Shown: in pieces, positions 22,989 through 32,971 of the stretch
Position numbering within the stretch: the first letter of the stretch is position 1
Layout of the letters: each line of letters starts with the position of its first letter
Assembly (NCBI GenBank): GCA_015058045.1
Contig: SVDC01000037.1
Coordinates: 1-38,682, forward strand
DNA length: 38,682 nucleotides
Origin: Cellulosilyticum sp.
GTDB lineage: Bacteria > Bacillota > Clostridia > Lachnospirales > Cellulosilyticaceae
Direction of reading: 5' to 3'
Program-made: the position numbers and the translations under genes
The notes under the pieces: generated by a model
The model's database searches: none
Told to the model about the DNA's origin: nothing
Seen by the model: the letters and a program-made list of their open reading frames with translations, nothing else

Positions 22989-23226
22989 GAGGTTTAATAA
23001 GCTAATTTCTATGTCTTATACTAGCTTATATGCTTAGATGATATTATCTAGACAACTTTCTTTTATACTGCTTTTCTTCCTATTATAATGGTTTATTATG
23101 CTATAAATTCAAATCTATATTCATTATCATCTTAAATCCTCCTACACTTTATTATTATGCTTATATATGTCTAATTTTTATTTTATTTTTAATAAATTAT
23201 TATTAATATTATTATTTAATAAATTC
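22989..23226. other. AT-rich upstream region of pflB
   Basis: No coding frame of interest. The last 40 bp before the pflB -35 are almost only A and T, with AATAAATT at 23191-23198 and 23218-23225, and could act as an UP element for a strong promoter. No Rex-type (TTGTTAA..TTAACAA) or FNR-type site was recognised. Confidence 0.35.
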
Positions 23227-23256
23227 TTGACCTGTATACAGTATACATTGTATAAT
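23227..23256 (+). promoter_or_regulatory. Promoter of pflB with a palindromic operator in its spacer
   Basis: TTGACC (23227-23232), 18-bp spacer, TATAAT (23251-23256). The spacer contains a perfect odd palindrome, TGTATAC-A-GTATACA (23233-23247), filling most of the space between the two boxes. A repressor bound there would block RNA polymerase. The cognate regulator is not known; GntR-type proteins often use TGTAnnnTACA sites. Confidence 0.7.
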
Positions 23257-23267
23257 GTTTTTGTAAT

Positions 23268-23300
23268 AAAGTCGTTTTTTAATTGATTGACGACTTTTTC
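23268..23300 (+). promoter_or_regulatory. Leader hairpin of pflB
   Basis: AAAGTCGT (23268-23275) pairs with ACGACTTT (23290-23297), followed by TTC. It starts about five bases after the predicted transcription start. It could stabilise the mRNA or act as a weak early terminator. Confidence 0.5.
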
Positions 23301-23352
23301 AGATTAATTATTAGTATAGTTTTCTTTATTATTTCTAGGAGGATGATTATTC

Positions 23353-25581
23353 ATGTTTGAACAATGGAATGGTTTTAAAACTGGTATTTGGTCAAAAGAA
23401 ATCAACACAAGAGATTTCATTCAAAGAAACTACACACCATATGATGGTGATGACTCTTTCTTAGTAGGACCAACAGACGCTACTACGCAATTATGGGGTC
23501 AAGTTCGTGAACTTATGGATGAAGAACTTAAAAATGGTATCTTAGATGCTGAAACAAAAGTCCCTTCATCTCTTACATCTCACGATGCTGGTTATTTAAA
23601 TAAAGATCTTGAAACAATCGTTGGACTTCAATCAGATAAACCTTTAAAAAGAAATATTATGCCAAACGGCGGTATCCGTACTGTAGAATTAGCACTTAAT
23701 TCTTACGGCTATGAATTAGATCCACAAACAAAAGAAATCTTTACAAAGTACCACAAAACACACAATACAGCTGTATTCCAAGCTTATACAAAAGAAATGA
23801 GAGCTTGTCGTCATAGTCACATCATCACTGGTCTTCCAGATGCTTATGGTCGTGGACGTATCGTTGGTGACTACCGTCGTATTGCTTTATATGGTATTGA
23901 CTTCTTAGTAGAAGAAAAAACTAAAGACAAAGAACAATTAGAAGTATCTCCAATGACAGAACAAGTTGTTCGTCAACGTGAAGAAATTGCTGAGCAAATC
24001 ATTGCACTTCAAGACCTTAAGAAAATGGCTGCTAAATATGGCTATGATATTTCTAAACCAGCTAGTGATATTAAAGAAGCAATCCAATGGTTATACTTCG
24101 GTTACCTTGGTGCTGTAAAACAACAAGATGGAGCTGCTATGTCAATAGGACGTAACACAACATTCCTTGATATCTATGCTGAAAGAGATATTAAAGCTGG
24201 TAAATACACAGAAGAGCAAATCCAAGAATTCATAGACCACTTCATCATGAAGCTTCGTATGGTTCGTTTCCTTCGTATTCCAGAATACAATGAATTATTC
24301 TCTGGTGACCCTGCTTGGGTATCTGAAGCAATTGGTGGACTTGGTATTGATGGTCGTCACATGGTTACAAAAACATCTTACCGTGTACTTCATACATTAT
24401 CTAACCTTGGACCTTCTCCAGAACCAAACTTAACAATCCTTTGGTCTCCAAGACTTCCAGAAAACTTCAAAAAGTTCTGTGCTGATACATCAATCAAAAC
24501 ATCATCTATCCAATATGAAAATGATGATTTAATGAGATATCACTATGGTGATGACTACACAATCGCTTGTTGTGTATCTGCTATGAAAGTCGGTAAAGAA
24601 ATGCAATTCTTCGGTGCTCGTGCTAACCTTGCTAAAACTTTACTTTACGCTATCAACGGTGGTCGTGATGAAATAACTGGTGAACAAATTGGACCAAAAT
24701 ATCAACCAATCACATCAGAATATCTTGACTATGATGAAGTAATGGCTAAATTCAATGATATGATGGATTGGCTTGCAAAAGTTTACGTTGATACATTAAA
24801 TGTAATTCACTTCATGCATGATAAATATCACTATGAATCACTTGAAATGGCTTTACATGATACAGATGTAGAAAGAACATTTGCTACAGGTATTGCTGGT
24901 TTCTCAGTAGTAGTAGACTCACTTTCAGCTATTAAATACGCTAAAGTTAAAGCTGTTAGAGACGAAACTGGTCTTGTAACAGATTACGAAATTGAAGGAG
25001 AATACCCAGCATACGGTAATAATGATGACCGTGTTGATAGTTTAGGTGTTGAACTTGTTCAAAACTTCATGAATAAAATTAGAAAACATCATACATACAG
25101 AGATTCAATTCCAACAACATCAATCTTAACTATTACATCAAATGTTGTATATGGTAAGAAAACAGGTAACACTCCTGATGGACGTAAATCTGGTCAACCT
25201 CTTGCTCCAGGTGCTAACCCAATGCACGGTAGAGACGTAAAAGGTGCTGTAGCTGCACTTTCTTCAGTTGCTAAACTTCCATTTAGAGATTCATTAGATG
25301 GTATCTCTAATACATTCTCAATCATACCAAGTGCTCTTGGTAAAACTGAAGAAGAACGTATCTCTAACCTCTGCGGTCTTCTTGATGGATACTTTGTTCA
25401 AGATCCACACCATGTAAATGTTAACGTTATGCAACGTGAAACATTACTTGATGCTATGGATCATCCAGAAAAATATCCACAACTTACAATCCGTGTGTCT
25501 GGATACGCTGTTCGTTTCATCCGTTTAACAAGAGAGCAACAACTTGATGTAATCAATAGAACATTCCACGAACATTTCTAA
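23353..25581 (+). CDS. pflB: Formate C-acetyltransferase (pyruvate formate-lyase) PflB
   Basis: Glycyl-radical enzyme converting pyruvate and CoA to acetyl-CoA and formate in anaerobic fermentation. 742 aa, normal length. Catalytic Cys pair at 406-407 ([16 protein letters not shown]) and the glycyl-radical loop near the C-terminus, RVSGYAVRF with Gly717. N-terminal W-rich start [13 protein letters not shown] is typical. GGAGGATG precedes the ATG. Codon use favours C-ending Asn, His, Tyr and Phe codons, as in highly expressed genes. It is followed by a terminator and then by its activase pflA. The promoter spacer carries a palindrome that suggests regulated expression. Confidence 0.98.
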   Translation: MFEQWNGFKTGIWSKEINTRDFIQRNYTPYDGDDSFLVGPTDATTQLWGQVRELMDEELKNGILDAETKVPSSLTSHDAGYLNKDLETIVGLQSDKPLKRNIMPNGGIRTVELALNSYGYELDPQTKEIFTKYHKTHNTAVFQAYTKEMRACRHSHIITGLPDAYGRGRIVGDYRRIALYGIDFLVEEKTKDKEQLEVSPMTEQVVRQREEIAEQIIALQDLKKMAAKYGYDISKPASDIKEAIQWLYFGYLGAVKQQDGAAMSIGRNTTFLDIYAERDIKAGKYTEEQIQEFIDHFIMKLRMVRFLRIPEYNELFSGDPAWVSEAIGGLGIDGRHMVTKTSYRVLHTLSNLGPSPEPNLTILWSPRLPENFKKFCADTSIKTSSIQYENDDLMRYHYGDDYTIACCVSAMKVGKEMQFFGARANLAKTLLYAINGGRDEITGEQIGPKYQPITSEYLDYDEVMAKFNDMMDWLAKVYVDTLNVIHFMHDKYHYESLEMALHDTDVERTFATGIAGFSVVVDSLSAIKYAKVKAVRDETGLVTDYEIEGEYPAYGNNDDRVDSLGVELVQNFMNKIRKHHTYRDSIPTTSILTITSNVVYGKKTGNTPDGRKSGQPLAPGANPMHGRDVKGAVAALSSVAKLPFRDSLDGISNTFSIIPSALGKTEEERISNLCGLLDGYFVQDPHHVNVNVMQRETLLDAMDHPEKYPQLTIRVSGYAVRFIRLTREQQLDVINRTFHEHF

Positions 25582-25643
25582 ATCTTAAAATATAGATGAT
25601 GTAGGTTCTGTTTTGAAATTGCATCATGCGAATACGCAATTCT

Positions 25644-25675
25644 AATAAAGAGGATGTTTACATCCTCTTTATTTA
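25644..25675 (+). terminator. Terminator between pflB and pflA
   Basis: AATAAAGAGGATG (25644-25656) pairs with CATCCTCTTTATT (25661-25673), loop TTTA. The following T run is weak (TATCC), so some read-through into pflA is likely. Confidence 0.75.
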
Positions 25676-25686
25676 TCCTATATAAT
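25657..25686 (+). promoter_or_regulatory. Possible promoter of pflA
   Basis: TTTACA (25657-25662), 18-bp spacer, TATAAT (25681-25686). The -35 lies in the terminator loop; transcription by read-through from pflB is an alternative. Confidence 0.35.
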
Positions 25687-25738
25687 AATAAGGTAGTTTT
25701 TTATCTTACTATATAAATATTTTTTAGGGGGACTAGGC

Positions 25739-26467
25739 ATGAAAGGTAGAATTCACTCAATTGAAACATGCGGTGCTGTAGATGGACCAGGACTTCGTTA
25801 TATCGTATTTACACAGGGATGCCCTCTAAGATGTAAATACTGTCACAATCCTGATACTTGGAAATTAAATGACGGAAAAGAAACAACTACCGAGGAACTT
25901 ATTGAAGATATTGTTAAATACAAAAGCTTTATGAATGCTTCTCATGGTGGTGTTACTGTAAGTGGTGGTGAACCTTTCGTTCAAGCAGACTTCTTAAAAG
26001 ATCTTTTAATGAAATGTAAAGAAGAAGGCCTTCATACCACTATAGATAGTTCTGGATATGTAGATCTTAAAGTAGCTGATCCAATATTAGATTATACAGA
26101 CCTTGTTCTATTAGATATTAAATCATTTAATAAAGATGTTTTTAAATCCTTAACAGGTGTAGAACTTGATCGTACCCTTGCTTTTGCTAAGCATCTAGAA
26201 GAGCGTGGTATTCCAATTTGGATTCGCTATGTGTTTGTACCTAACTTAACAGATAATCATGAGGATATTGAACACTTAGCGCAATTTTTATCAACGCTTA
26301 CTAATTTAGAACGTATTGATATTTTACCATTCCATAAAATGGGCGAATATAAATGGGAACAATTAGGTTATGAGTATACTTTAGCAGACACTAAAGAACC
26401 TTCTGTAGAAGAAACTAATGCTGCTGTAGATATCTTTAAAAAATACAATCTTCCAATTATTGGATAA
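25739..26467 (+). CDS. pflA: Pyruvate formate-lyase activating enzyme PflA
   Basis: Radical-SAM enzyme that installs the glycyl radical on PflB using S-adenosylmethionine and a [4Fe-4S] cluster. 242 aa, typical. Cluster motif CPLRCKYCHNPDTW near residues 30-40, SAM-binding VSGGEP near 78-83, N-terminus RIHSIETCGAVDGPGLR and DLVLLDIKSFN in the middle. AGGGGG precedes the ATG. It sits directly downstream of pflB in the same direction, the usual arrangement. Confidence 0.97.
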   Translation: MKGRIHSIETCGAVDGPGLRYIVFTQGCPLRCKYCHNPDTWKLNDGKETTTEELIEDIVKYKSFMNASHGGVTVSGGEPFVQADFLKDLLMKCKEEGLHTTIDSSGYVDLKVADPILDYTDLVLLDIKSFNKDVFKSLTGVELDRTLAFAKHLEERGIPIWIRYVFVPNLTDNHEDIEHLAQFLSTLTNLERIDILPFHKMGEYKWEQLGYEYTLADTKEPSVEETNAAVDIFKKYNLPIIG

Positions 26468-26479
26468 TTAAGCATATAT

Positions 26480-26513
26480 AAAAAAGCGTATCTATAATAA
26501 GATACGCTTTTTT
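26480..26513. terminator. Bidirectional terminator between pflA and the MerR gene
   Basis: AAAAAAGCGTATCT (26480-26493) pairs perfectly with AGATACGCTTTTTT (26500-26513). It serves both convergent genes; its right arm overlaps the stop codon of the MerR gene (26512-26514). Confidence 0.9.
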
Positions 26514-27183
26514 ATATATGTACCGATTCATTTTCATTTTTACCTTTAAAAAGCCTACTAAATAATGATGCTTTTTCTTTCTTAGGAGCATCCTCTTTTA
26601 CTTCGCTCAATTCTTTCCTCATACGCTGTACTTCTCTCATAGTCTCATCTAATTTTCTATAATATTCTTCATTCTTAGCATCCTGAGCTTCCTGAATTTC
26701 CATAACCTTTTCTTCTACTGCTGTAGAAACTTCCTGTTTAATTTCCTCTTTCAGTTCCTCTTTAGATTGCTCATGGCACTCTACTAAGGCTTGCTTCATC
26801 ATTTCTTTCATTAAATAAGAAAATTGTTTAACTTTCTCATCTTCCATATCAGTTATATCCACTTCTGCTAACTGGGTTGTTTCTACCACTTTTGTTGGTG
26901 CCATTGGTGCCAGACTTATACTACTAAGCTGCTCATATGTATCCTTTATTTCTTCATTACTATCATGCATAATGTTTTCAATAGCCTTAAGCTGTAATCC
27001 TTTCTCTCTCATTTCCTGAATTTTACGGAATATGTCTACATCTTCTAGGGTATATACCCTATGTCCCTTACTGTTACGCTTAATCTCCAACTTTAGCTCT
27101 TTCTCGTAAAATCTAAGTACATAAGCTTCTGTATCTAGCATCTCTGCTACATCTTTGACTGTTAAATAGTCTTTATCCTGCAC
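26512..27183 (-). CDS. MerR-type DNA-binding protein with coiled-coil tail
   Basis: 223-aa protein with a MerR-like winged helix at about 1-75 (LTVKDVAEMLDTEAYVLRFY, then KGHRVYTLEDVDIFRKIQ) followed by a long charged helix (about 110-200, rich in Glu/Lys) and a C-terminal basic SLFSRLFKGKNE. It has no cysteine pattern of metal-sensing MerR proteins. The plan recalls RacA-like or nucleoid-associated MerR proteins with coiled coils, but the function is unknown. The start is taken as the GTG at 27183, with GGGGTG six bases upstream; the frame runs 30 more codons without a site. Monocistronic. Confidence 0.8.
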   Translation of the reverse strand: MQDKDYLTVKDVAEMLDTEAYVLRFYEKELKLEIKRNSKGHRVYTLEDVDIFRKIQEMREKGLQLKAIENIMHDSNEEIKDTYEQLSSISLAPMAPTKVVETTQLAEVDITDMEDEKVKQFSYLMKEMMKQALVECHEQSKEELKEEIKQEVSTAVEEKVMEIQEAQDAKNEEYYRKLDETMREVQRMRKELSEVKEDAPKKEKASLFSRLFKGKNENESVHI

Positions 27184-27217
27184 ATATCTCACCCCATCAT
27201 TTGTAGCTTTTATAATG

Positions 27218-27245
27218 ATTATACCATAAATTACCATAATTTCAA
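27218..27245 (-). promoter_or_regulatory. Sigma-A promoter of the MerR gene
   Basis: Minus-strand TTGAAA (27240-27245), 16-bp spacer, TATAAT (27218-27223). Confidence 0.7.
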
Positions 27246-27325
27246 TAATATATTTTATTTTGATATAATTCATAATTTTATTATTCCAATTACTAGTTTT
27301 ATCCTATTATCCTCAATAATTTCAA

Positions 27326-27368
27326 TAAAAAAGGATAAATCCACTTAAATCTCGTGAATCTATCCTTT
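27326..27368 (-). terminator. Terminator of dnaB
   Basis: An outer AAAGGATA/TATCCTTT stem (27330-27337 with 27361-27368) with further inner pairing; the minus-strand transcript ends in six U. It closes the yybS-gdpP-rplI-dnaB operon. Confidence 0.8.
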
Positions 27369-27391
27369 GTATCTCTTCTTTATATCTTCAT

Positions 27392-28720
27392 CTAATGTTG
27401 CATGTTAGCGAACTTCGTATATTGCCCTAACCAAACAAGTTCTACAGTTCCTGTTGGGCCATTTCTTTGTTTAGCAATAATAACTTCACCTACATTTTTC
27501 TTTTCAGTATCTGGGTGATAGTATTCATCTCTATATAAGAACATTACCACGTCGGCATCTTGCTCAATCGCCCCCGATTCACGTAAATCGGATAACATTG
27601 GTCTGTGGTCTTGTCTTTGTTCACAAGCACGTGAGAGCTGTGACAAGGCAATCACAGGAGCATTCATTTCCCTTGCTAATGCCTTAAGTGAACGCGAGAT
27701 ATCTGAAATCTCTTGTTGTCTTGAACTACCATCACCTACACCACTCATAAGTTGTAAGTAGTCAATCATGATGAGATCAAGACCTTTTTCCATTTTTAAT
27801 CTTCTACACTTTGCACGCATATCCATTACATTAATACCAGGTGTGTCATCAATATAAATTCGCGAATTGGTGATATTAGGAATACTTTGTGCAATTCTGT
27901 CCCAATCATCTTTTTCTAGCATTCCTGTACGTGCCTTTTGTGAATCAATCATAGCCTCTGCACAAAGCATACGGCTTACAAGTTGATCCTTAGACATTTC
28001 CAGACTAAATACTGCAACACTTTTTTTATTCTTAATACCAGCTGTTTGAATGATATTAAGTGAAAAAGCTGTTTTACCCATAGAAGGTCTTGCAGCTACT
28101 AAAATAAGGTCTGATGGTTGAAGTCCCGCTGTACGTTGATCTAGGTCAATAAACCCTGTCTCAACCCCCGTAATACCACCTTTACTTTTATGCGCTTCCT
28201 CAATCTTCTCAATAGAGGTTAAGACAATTTCATCTATCCCTGTGAAGTCTTCTGTCTTTTTATTTTGTAATACATCAAATATAGATTTCTCCGCAAAGTT
28301 CATAATATTATCTAGAGGCTCATCGCCATCAAAACTCTTTGCAGTAATATCTGAACTAACTTTTATGAGCCTTCTTAGTGTAGACTTCTCTTGTACGATT
28401 TTTGCATATTGCTTAATATGGGCTGAAGTTGGTACTGAACTAGCAAGATCTGCTAGATAAGCTAGTCCTCCTACTTGCTCTAAAACACCCTTTTGCACAA
28501 GTTTATCTTGAATAGTAATGAGGTCAATAGGATTACCTGTTGTATAAAGCTCCATAATAGCTGCAAAAATTTGCCCATGATCCGGTCTATAGAAATCACT
28601 AGCTATTAATATCTCACTGGCTACAATAACTGCATCATGATCCATAATCATCGATCCTAAAACAGATTGTTCAGCTTCTATACTATGCGGAGGAATTCTC
28701 ATATTTTGTATTTCTTCCAT
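27392..28720 (-). CDS. dnaB: Replicative DNA helicase DnaB (DnaC of Bacillus)
   Basis: Hexameric 5'-3' helicase at the replication fork. 442 aa from the ATG at 28720 (MEEIQNMRIPPHSIEAEQSV), with GGGAGGG upstream; the frame extends 24 codons into the leader without a site. N-terminal helical domain (about 1-110), linker, then the RecA-like domain with Walker A ARPSMGKTAF near 207, LDLIMIDYLQLMSG (Walker B), QEISDISRSLKALAREMNAP and KQRNGPTGTVELVW. No intein is present. Last gene of the operon with yybS-like, gdpP and rplI. A nested hairpin lies between rplI and dnaB. It should be loaded by the DnaD/DnaI proteins at 7279-9352. Confidence 0.97.
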   Translation of the reverse strand: MEEIQNMRIPPHSIEAEQSVLGSMIMDHDAVIVASEILIASDFYRPDHGQIFAAIMELYTTGNPIDLITIQDKLVQKGVLEQVGGLAYLADLASSVPTSAHIKQYAKIVQEKSTLRRLIKVSSDITAKSFDGDEPLDNIMNFAEKSIFDVLQNKKTEDFTGIDEIVLTSIEKIEEAHKSKGGITGVETGFIDLDQRTAGLQPSDLILVAARPSMGKTAFSLNIIQTAGIKNKKSVAVFSLEMSKDQLVSRMLCAEAMIDSQKARTGMLEKDDWDRIAQSIPNITNSRIYIDDTPGINVMDMRAKCRRLKMEKGLDLIMIDYLQLMSGVGDGSSRQQEISDISRSLKALAREMNAPVIALSQLSRACEQRQDHRPMLSDLRESGAIEQDADVVMFLYRDEYYHPDTEKKNVGEVIIAKQRNGPTGTVELVWLGQYTKFANMQH

Positions 28721-28758
28721 AGACTTTTCCCTCCCTTTGCCAATTGTTTCTTTATAGA

Positions 28759-28820
28759 TTGAAATGTATAGATTTCCTGTAGAGATTTGCACTCTACATA
28801 TGGTAACCTATACATTTCAA
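28759..28820 (-). promoter_or_regulatory. Nested stem-loop between rplI and dnaB
   Basis: Outer perfect 13-bp stem: TTGAAATGTATAG (28759-28771) with CTATACATTTCAA (28808-28820). Inside is a second 7-bp stem, TGTAGAG (28778-28784) with CTCTACA (28792-28798), loop ATTTGCA. No U run follows on the minus strand, so this is not a normal terminator. Candidates are an RNA-processing site, an attenuator or a protein-binding site. Confidence 0.65.
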
Positions 28821-28836
28821 TAAAGTCTATCTATTC

Positions 28837-29283
28837 TTATGCACCAACTACTAAAACAGAAACTGTTGCTGATACACTTGGGTGTAATTTTACAGTTACT
28901 TTTTGTCCACCTAAACCTTTGATGGCATCTTTTAATTGGATTTTTTTCTTATCAATTTTTACACCAAATTGTTTTTGGATTTCTTCTGCAATTTCTTTTG
29001 AAGTAACAGAACCAAATACTTTTCCACCTTCACCAGTTTTTACAGTTAATTTAATTTCTTTATCATTGATTTTTTCAGCAATTTGATTTGCTTCATCTAA
29101 TTCTTGTTGTTTACGTTTATCTTCAGCTTTTTGCTCTAATTTTCTATTATTAAGATTTACAGCATTCGCTTCAATAGCTAAACCTTTTGGGAATAAAGCA
29201 TTACGTGCATAACCATCTTTAACTTCTAAAATATCCCCTTTTTTACCTACTTTTTTTACATCTTGTGTTAAAATTACTTTCAT
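28837..29283 (-). CDS. rplI: 50S ribosomal protein L9
   Basis: Large-subunit protein L9, 148 aa. N-terminal 23S-binding domain [20 protein letters not shown] with [13 protein letters not shown], a long connecting helix (about 42-75) and a C-terminal domain ending [15 protein letters not shown]. The ATG overlaps the gdpP stop by four bases (29280-29283), indicating coupled translation. The order gdpP-rplI-dnaB is the usual one in Firmicutes. Confidence 0.97.
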   Translation of the reverse strand: MKVILTQDVKKVGKKGDILEVKDGYARNALFPKGLAIEANAVNLNNRKLEQKAEDKRKQQELDEANQIAEKINDKEIKLTVKTGEGGKVFGSVTSKEIAEEIQKQFGVKIDKKKIQLKDAIKGLGGQKVTVKLHPSVSATVSVLVVGA

Positions 29284-31283
29284 TTTGATTCTCCTTCCTC
29301 AAAATAAAGGGCTATCGCCTCTTTTAATTTTTGCTTTGCCATATCAATTGTAACATCTTTAAGTTGAGCACCTGCAATTCCTAAATGCCCACCTCCACCT
29401 AAAAGTTCCATGATACGTTGTACATTGGTATCTCCTAATGCTCTTGCACTAATAAAGATACAATCATCCACTTCTGAGAGAACAAAAGAAGCTTTAATCC
29501 CCTTAATATTTAAAAGCTCATCAGCAACTTGTGCTGCAATAATAGTAATGTGTTGTACTTCTCCACTTACTACTGAAACAGCAAAATCATCATGCCATAC
29601 CTCTGTCATCTGAATTGCTTTTGCTCTTGCCCTATAAGTACCCATATCATTTTGGAAAAGCATTCTTACTCTTGTACTATCCGCACCACTTCTTCTTAAG
29701 AAAGCAGCTGCTTCAAAGGTTCTAACACCTGCTTTAAATACAAAGTTCTTTGTATCTATTGTAATACCTGCTAGTAAGGCATCTGCCTCAATAGGATTTA
29801 ACTTAATCTTATCACTTAAGTAATTCAGAATCTCTGCAATCATTTCACAAGTAGATGAAATAAATGGTTCTGAATAAGTAAGTACTGCATCTTCAATATA
29901 ATCTGTACTCTTTCTATGATGATCAAATACGACTACTTTTTCACTGATTTCTAGAAGCTCTGGTTCCTCAAGATAACTTCTTCTTTGGGTATCTACAATA
30001 ACTAAAAGTGTATCCTTAGTCATAATTCTTTCAGCTTCTTCTGGTTCAATAAATAAGTCATCATATTCTTTTGAAGCAACTATTCTATCATATAAACCTT
30101 TGATTGCAAAGGTTGGTTCTCGTAAAACAATCTGTGCTTTTTTACCAAATATAGCTGCTCCACGGTAAACCCCCATCGCAGCGCCTAAACAATCCATGTC
30201 TATATTTTTATGCCCCATAATAATGACTTGATCTGCCTCATGAAGTAATTCCTTAAAAGCATAAGCTTTAATTCTTACCTTAACTCTTGCACTCTTTTCT
30301 ACTTCTTTTGTCTTTCCACCATAAAAAGTATACTTATCATTATATTTAATAATGGCTTGGTCTCCACCGCGTCCCTGTGCTAAATCAAAAGCAATTCTCG
30401 CATCTTCCCTGGAGCTTGCAAGCCCACTTAAGTTGTTTCCTATCCCAATACTAATTGTAATGGGTAATTCATTTCCCACCTGAATATTACGTACTTGATC
30501 TAAAATATCAAATTTCGTTTCTTCCATTTTCTTAAGCTCTCTACAACTTAAAACTAGCATATATTTATCACGTTCTATACGTGCCACTACAACTTCTCGT
30601 TCTTTAAACCAAAGATTAATCTTACGGTCTATAATAGCAAGAAGCATAGGTCGTCTTACCTCTTCGATACTATGGGTAATCTCATCAATGTTATCGATAC
30701 ATAAATACCCTATAATGGTTTTCTCATCCTCAATCTGCAATTTAAGCTTTTCATTTTCTGTACAATCTACAAAATAAAAAGCATACTGTACTGATTGATT
30801 TTCACGTGTAAAGGCTTCCAGCATCACTTGGTAAGTTTTACCACCTATTACTATTTTCTTTTGAGTGTGTTGTTTTTCTAATATCCACTCGCCACTTTTT
30901 AAATCAGGCAGAAGTGTTTTGATATTCTTATCTATAATATTTTTCTCTTTAAGAAGTATTTGGAAAGCTTTATTGCACCATCTAATATTGCCTACTTCTT
31001 CAATCACTACAACAGGTAAGACTACATTGGAAAACATACTATCTTTAATAGTTGTAATATTTTCCACTTCATGTGCTACCTCTTGTTTAATAAAGTGCAT
31101 AATCTGTCTTTCCCATATAATACTTACCAGTAATATAGCAAAGTAGATTCCTAACTCTACAATTGCCTCCGATGTTGAAAAAAGTTTCATACACTGAATG
31201 ATCATGCCTATTATTAATAGTATTTGACAGCATCTTAAGAGGATTATGGTATAAGAAAATCTTTTTTTTGAATGTATTTTCAT
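29280..31283 (-). CDS. gdpP: Cyclic-di-AMP phosphodiesterase GdpP
   Basis: Membrane enzyme that hydrolyses c-di-AMP to pApA and so affects cell-wall and potassium homeostasis. 667 aa from the ATG at 31283 (AAGGA seven bases upstream; the ATG six codons earlier sits in that site and directly abuts the upstream stop). Two transmembrane segments (about 8-30, 38-57), a PAS-like domain (about 75-170), a degenerate GGDEF domain (about 175-300, lacking GGDEF), then DHH/DHHA1 with [32 protein letters not shown] and [12 protein letters not shown]. All metal-binding residues of the DHH core appear present. Middle of the operon with yybS-like and rplI. Confidence 0.95.
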   Translation of the reverse strand: MKIHSKKRFSYTIILLRCCQILLIIGMIIQCMKLFSTSEAIVELGIYFAILLVSIIWERQIMHFIKQEVAHEVENITTIKDSMFSNVVLPVVVIEEVGNIRWCNKAFQILLKEKNIIDKNIKTLLPDLKSGEWILEKQHTQKKIVIGGKTYQVMLEAFTRENQSVQYAFYFVDCTENEKLKLQIEDEKTIIGYLCIDNIDEITHSIEEVRRPMLLAIIDRKINLWFKEREVVVARIERDKYMLVLSCRELKKMEETKFDILDQVRNIQVGNELPITISIGIGNNLSGLASSREDARIAFDLAQGRGGDQAIIKYNDKYTFYGGKTKEVEKSARVKVRIKAYAFKELLHEADQVIIMGHKNIDMDCLGAAMGVYRGAAIFGKKAQIVLREPTFAIKGLYDRIVASKEYDDLFIEPEEAERIMTKDTLLVIVDTQRRSYLEEPELLEISEKVVVFDHHRKSTDYIEDAVLTYSEPFISSTCEMIAEILNYLSDKIKLNPIEADALLAGITIDTKNFVFKAGVRTFEAAAFLRRSGADSTRVRMLFQNDMGTYRARAKAIQMTEVWHDDFAVSVVSGEVQHITIIAAQVADELLNIKGIKASFVLSEVDDCIFISARALGDTNVQRIMELLGGGGHLGIAGAQLKDVTIDMAKQKLKEAIALYFEEGESK

Positions 31284-31301
31284 TTTAATTTCCTTCCTCA
31301 T

Positions 31302-32288
31302 CTAAACCACAATACTAACTTTTCTATAGTTAAATATCGCATCAAGACATCCAAAGAACATCAATAAGTATGGTGAAATCATAAATAACATGACAATCAC
31401 TACATAACCTAAAACCTTAACCCCTCCATTAAGCCCTGTACGGCTTAATAGAGCAATAAAACTTAGTGCCCCTACTATTTCAAATAAATTAGCTAAAAAA
31501 CTCATTAAATTCAATGCTAAGACTAAAATAGCGCCTGAAGAAGTTGTATTCACATCTGATAACAACATACTTAATACTAATAACAATACTGCCATTTTAG
31601 AAAGACGGAATTCAAATATTTGTTTTGTATAAGGTAATGCCTTATTCTTACGTCTTACTAATGGATTTAAGATAAGCAATGTGATAACAAAACACATCAC
31701 AATCTGAGAAACAACAATGGCTGGATAGAAACTTTTTAAGAGATTTAAACTTGCGCTCATCATTTCCTTTAGTTGAACAATGGAAGTCTGAAGTTCTGCT
31801 GCGCTTACACCTGATACATTTCCCATCTTACCGAGTTGATCTAATGCTACAGCAAATTCCTGATTCATTGAATCTAACATTGCTGCAAACTGAGCTTCAA
31901 AATCGAGGCCTAGATTTTTCATTAATGCAAAATAAACAAAAACGACTGCTGATAAAATCAATCCACCATACATCATTATGTTAGGTAGAGCAAGCTCTTG
32001 TTTATATAAAAACAAAATAACATATGCTGGGATCACTACACTTACTAAATAAATGAGTACCCCTAATATACTGTGCATCACTAAATAAATGGCTATACTT
32101 ACTACTACATGAAAAAGAACATGTAACTTCTTAGATACAGTATTCTTCATGCAATATAAAGCAAATGGCAAACCTACTATTGGAAATAGTACAACACCCA
32201 TTTGACCAAATACTCCTAGTGCACTAAGTAAAATATAAATAAGCATAATCCCAATGAGCTTAATTACATTTTTCTTATCTTCTTCCAT
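31302..32288 (-). CDS. DUF2232 (YybS-like) membrane protein
   Basis: A polytopic membrane protein of 328 aa with about eight hydrophobic segments, of the YybS/DUF2232 family, which is encoded before gdpP in many Firmicutes. A charged central loop (about 125-175, LDSMNQEFAVALDQLGKM) precedes a second membrane block. The fold is distantly like substrate-binding S components, but its substrate is unknown. The ATG at 32288 has AGGAGG nine bases upstream; a TTG one codon before is not preferred. The stop directly precedes gdpP. Confidence 0.85.
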   Translation of the reverse strand: MEEDKKNVIKLIGIMLIYILLSALGVFGQMGVVLFPIVGLPFALYCMKNTVSKKLHVLFHVVVSIAIYLVMHSILGVLIYLVSVVIPAYVILFLYKQELALPNIMMYGGLILSAVVFVYFALMKNLGLDFEAQFAAMLDSMNQEFAVALDQLGKMGNVSGVSAAELQTSIVQLKEMMSASLNLLKSFYPAIVVSQIVMCFVITLLILNPLVRRKNKALPYTKQIFEFRLSKMAVLLLVLSMLLSDVNTTSSGAILVLALNLMSFLANLFEIVGALSFIALLSRTGLNGGVKVLGYVVIVMLFMISPYLLMFFGCLDAIFNYRKVSIVV

Positions 32289-32339
32289 CAAAATGTGCCT
32301 CCTTTACATTACTTAGTCACTATCATTTGACGTTGTATC

Positions 32340-32348
32340 ATTATACCA
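32340..32348 (-). promoter_or_regulatory. Extended -10 promoter of yybS-gdpP-rplI-dnaB
   Basis: Minus-strand TGG-TATAAT (TATAAT at 32340-32345), 52 bp before the first gene. No good -35 is seen. Confidence 0.5.
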
Positions 32349-32611
32349 TATACTACACTTTTAATTCTAGTCCTTCCCCATCCAATTAACCTAGAATGAA
32401 TACATATTTTAAGATTAAATCGTAGTTTTTTTACTTTTAAAAGTTTTAAAAATTTATTTTACCTATCCTAACTCATCTTATAAGCAACTATGAAAGTACA
32501 AATAACATACCTTTAATTATAAAATATTTAAATCAATCACCGTTATAAAATTTGCAGTCAATGAAATCACAGAAAAAACAAAAAAGCCATAAAGTGATTG
32601 AACTATTAAAG
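32349..32611. other. AT-rich intergenic region, nothing recognised
   Basis: Between the rpsR terminator and the yybS promoter. An 18-codon plus-strand frame at 32563-32619 lacks a ribosome-binding site and is not called. No RNA gene was recognised. Confidence 0.35.
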
Positions 32612-32643
32612 AAATAAAAAAAAACCACTGCCATGGCAGTGGT
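32612..32643 (-). terminator. Terminator of rpsF-ssb-rpsR
   Basis: The palindrome ACCACTGCCATGGCAGTGGT (32624-32643) forms a short-loop hairpin; the minus-strand transcript then runs into nine U. Confidence 0.92.
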
Positions 32644-32698
32644 GTGTGCATATTGGTGTGTGCTTATTTCTCTCTATAAGTTTAAAACGTTCAATAAA

Positions 32699-32932
32699 TT
32701 AGTCTTGTGTATATGGTAAAAGTGCAATATGTCTTGCACGTTTAATAGCAACTGTAAGTTTACGTTGTGCTTTAGCTGAGTTACCAGTGATTCTTCTTGG
32801 AAGAATTTTACCTCTTTCAGAGATGAATTTCTTTAAAGTATTAATATCTTTGTAATTGATTTTTTTGATATTATCACCAGCAAATTGGTTGATTTTACGT
32901 CTTCTACGGTTATGTCTTTTTTGCATTGCCAT
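32699..32932 (-). CDS. rpsR: 30S ribosomal protein S18
   Basis: Small-subunit protein S18, 77 aa, partner of S6 on the platform of 16S rRNA. Visible: the basic N-terminus [13 protein letters not shown] and the core [20 protein letters not shown] with [29 protein letters not shown]. The start at 32932 has GGAGG nine bases upstream; the frame extends 12 codons further without a site. Last gene of rpsF-ssb-rpsR. It lacks the CxxC zinc motif of some S18 paralogs. Confidence 0.97.
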   Translation of the reverse strand: MAMQKRHNRRRRKINQFAGDNIKKINYKDINTLKKFISERGKILPRRITGNSAKAQRKLTVAIKRARHIALLPYTQD

Positions 32933-32971
32933 TGTGTTTTCCCTCCTTTTATTAATGATTAAATACATTCA

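Noticed and set aside
22989..23226. Rex or FNR site upstream of pflB
   Set aside because: The region is almost pure A/T; apparent matches to TTGTTAA or TTGAT-ATCAA halves are incomplete and unpaired.
32563..32619. 18-codon plus-strand frame (MKSQKKQKSHKVIELLKK)
   Set aside because: No ribosome-binding site, very A-rich, no promoter; expected by chance.
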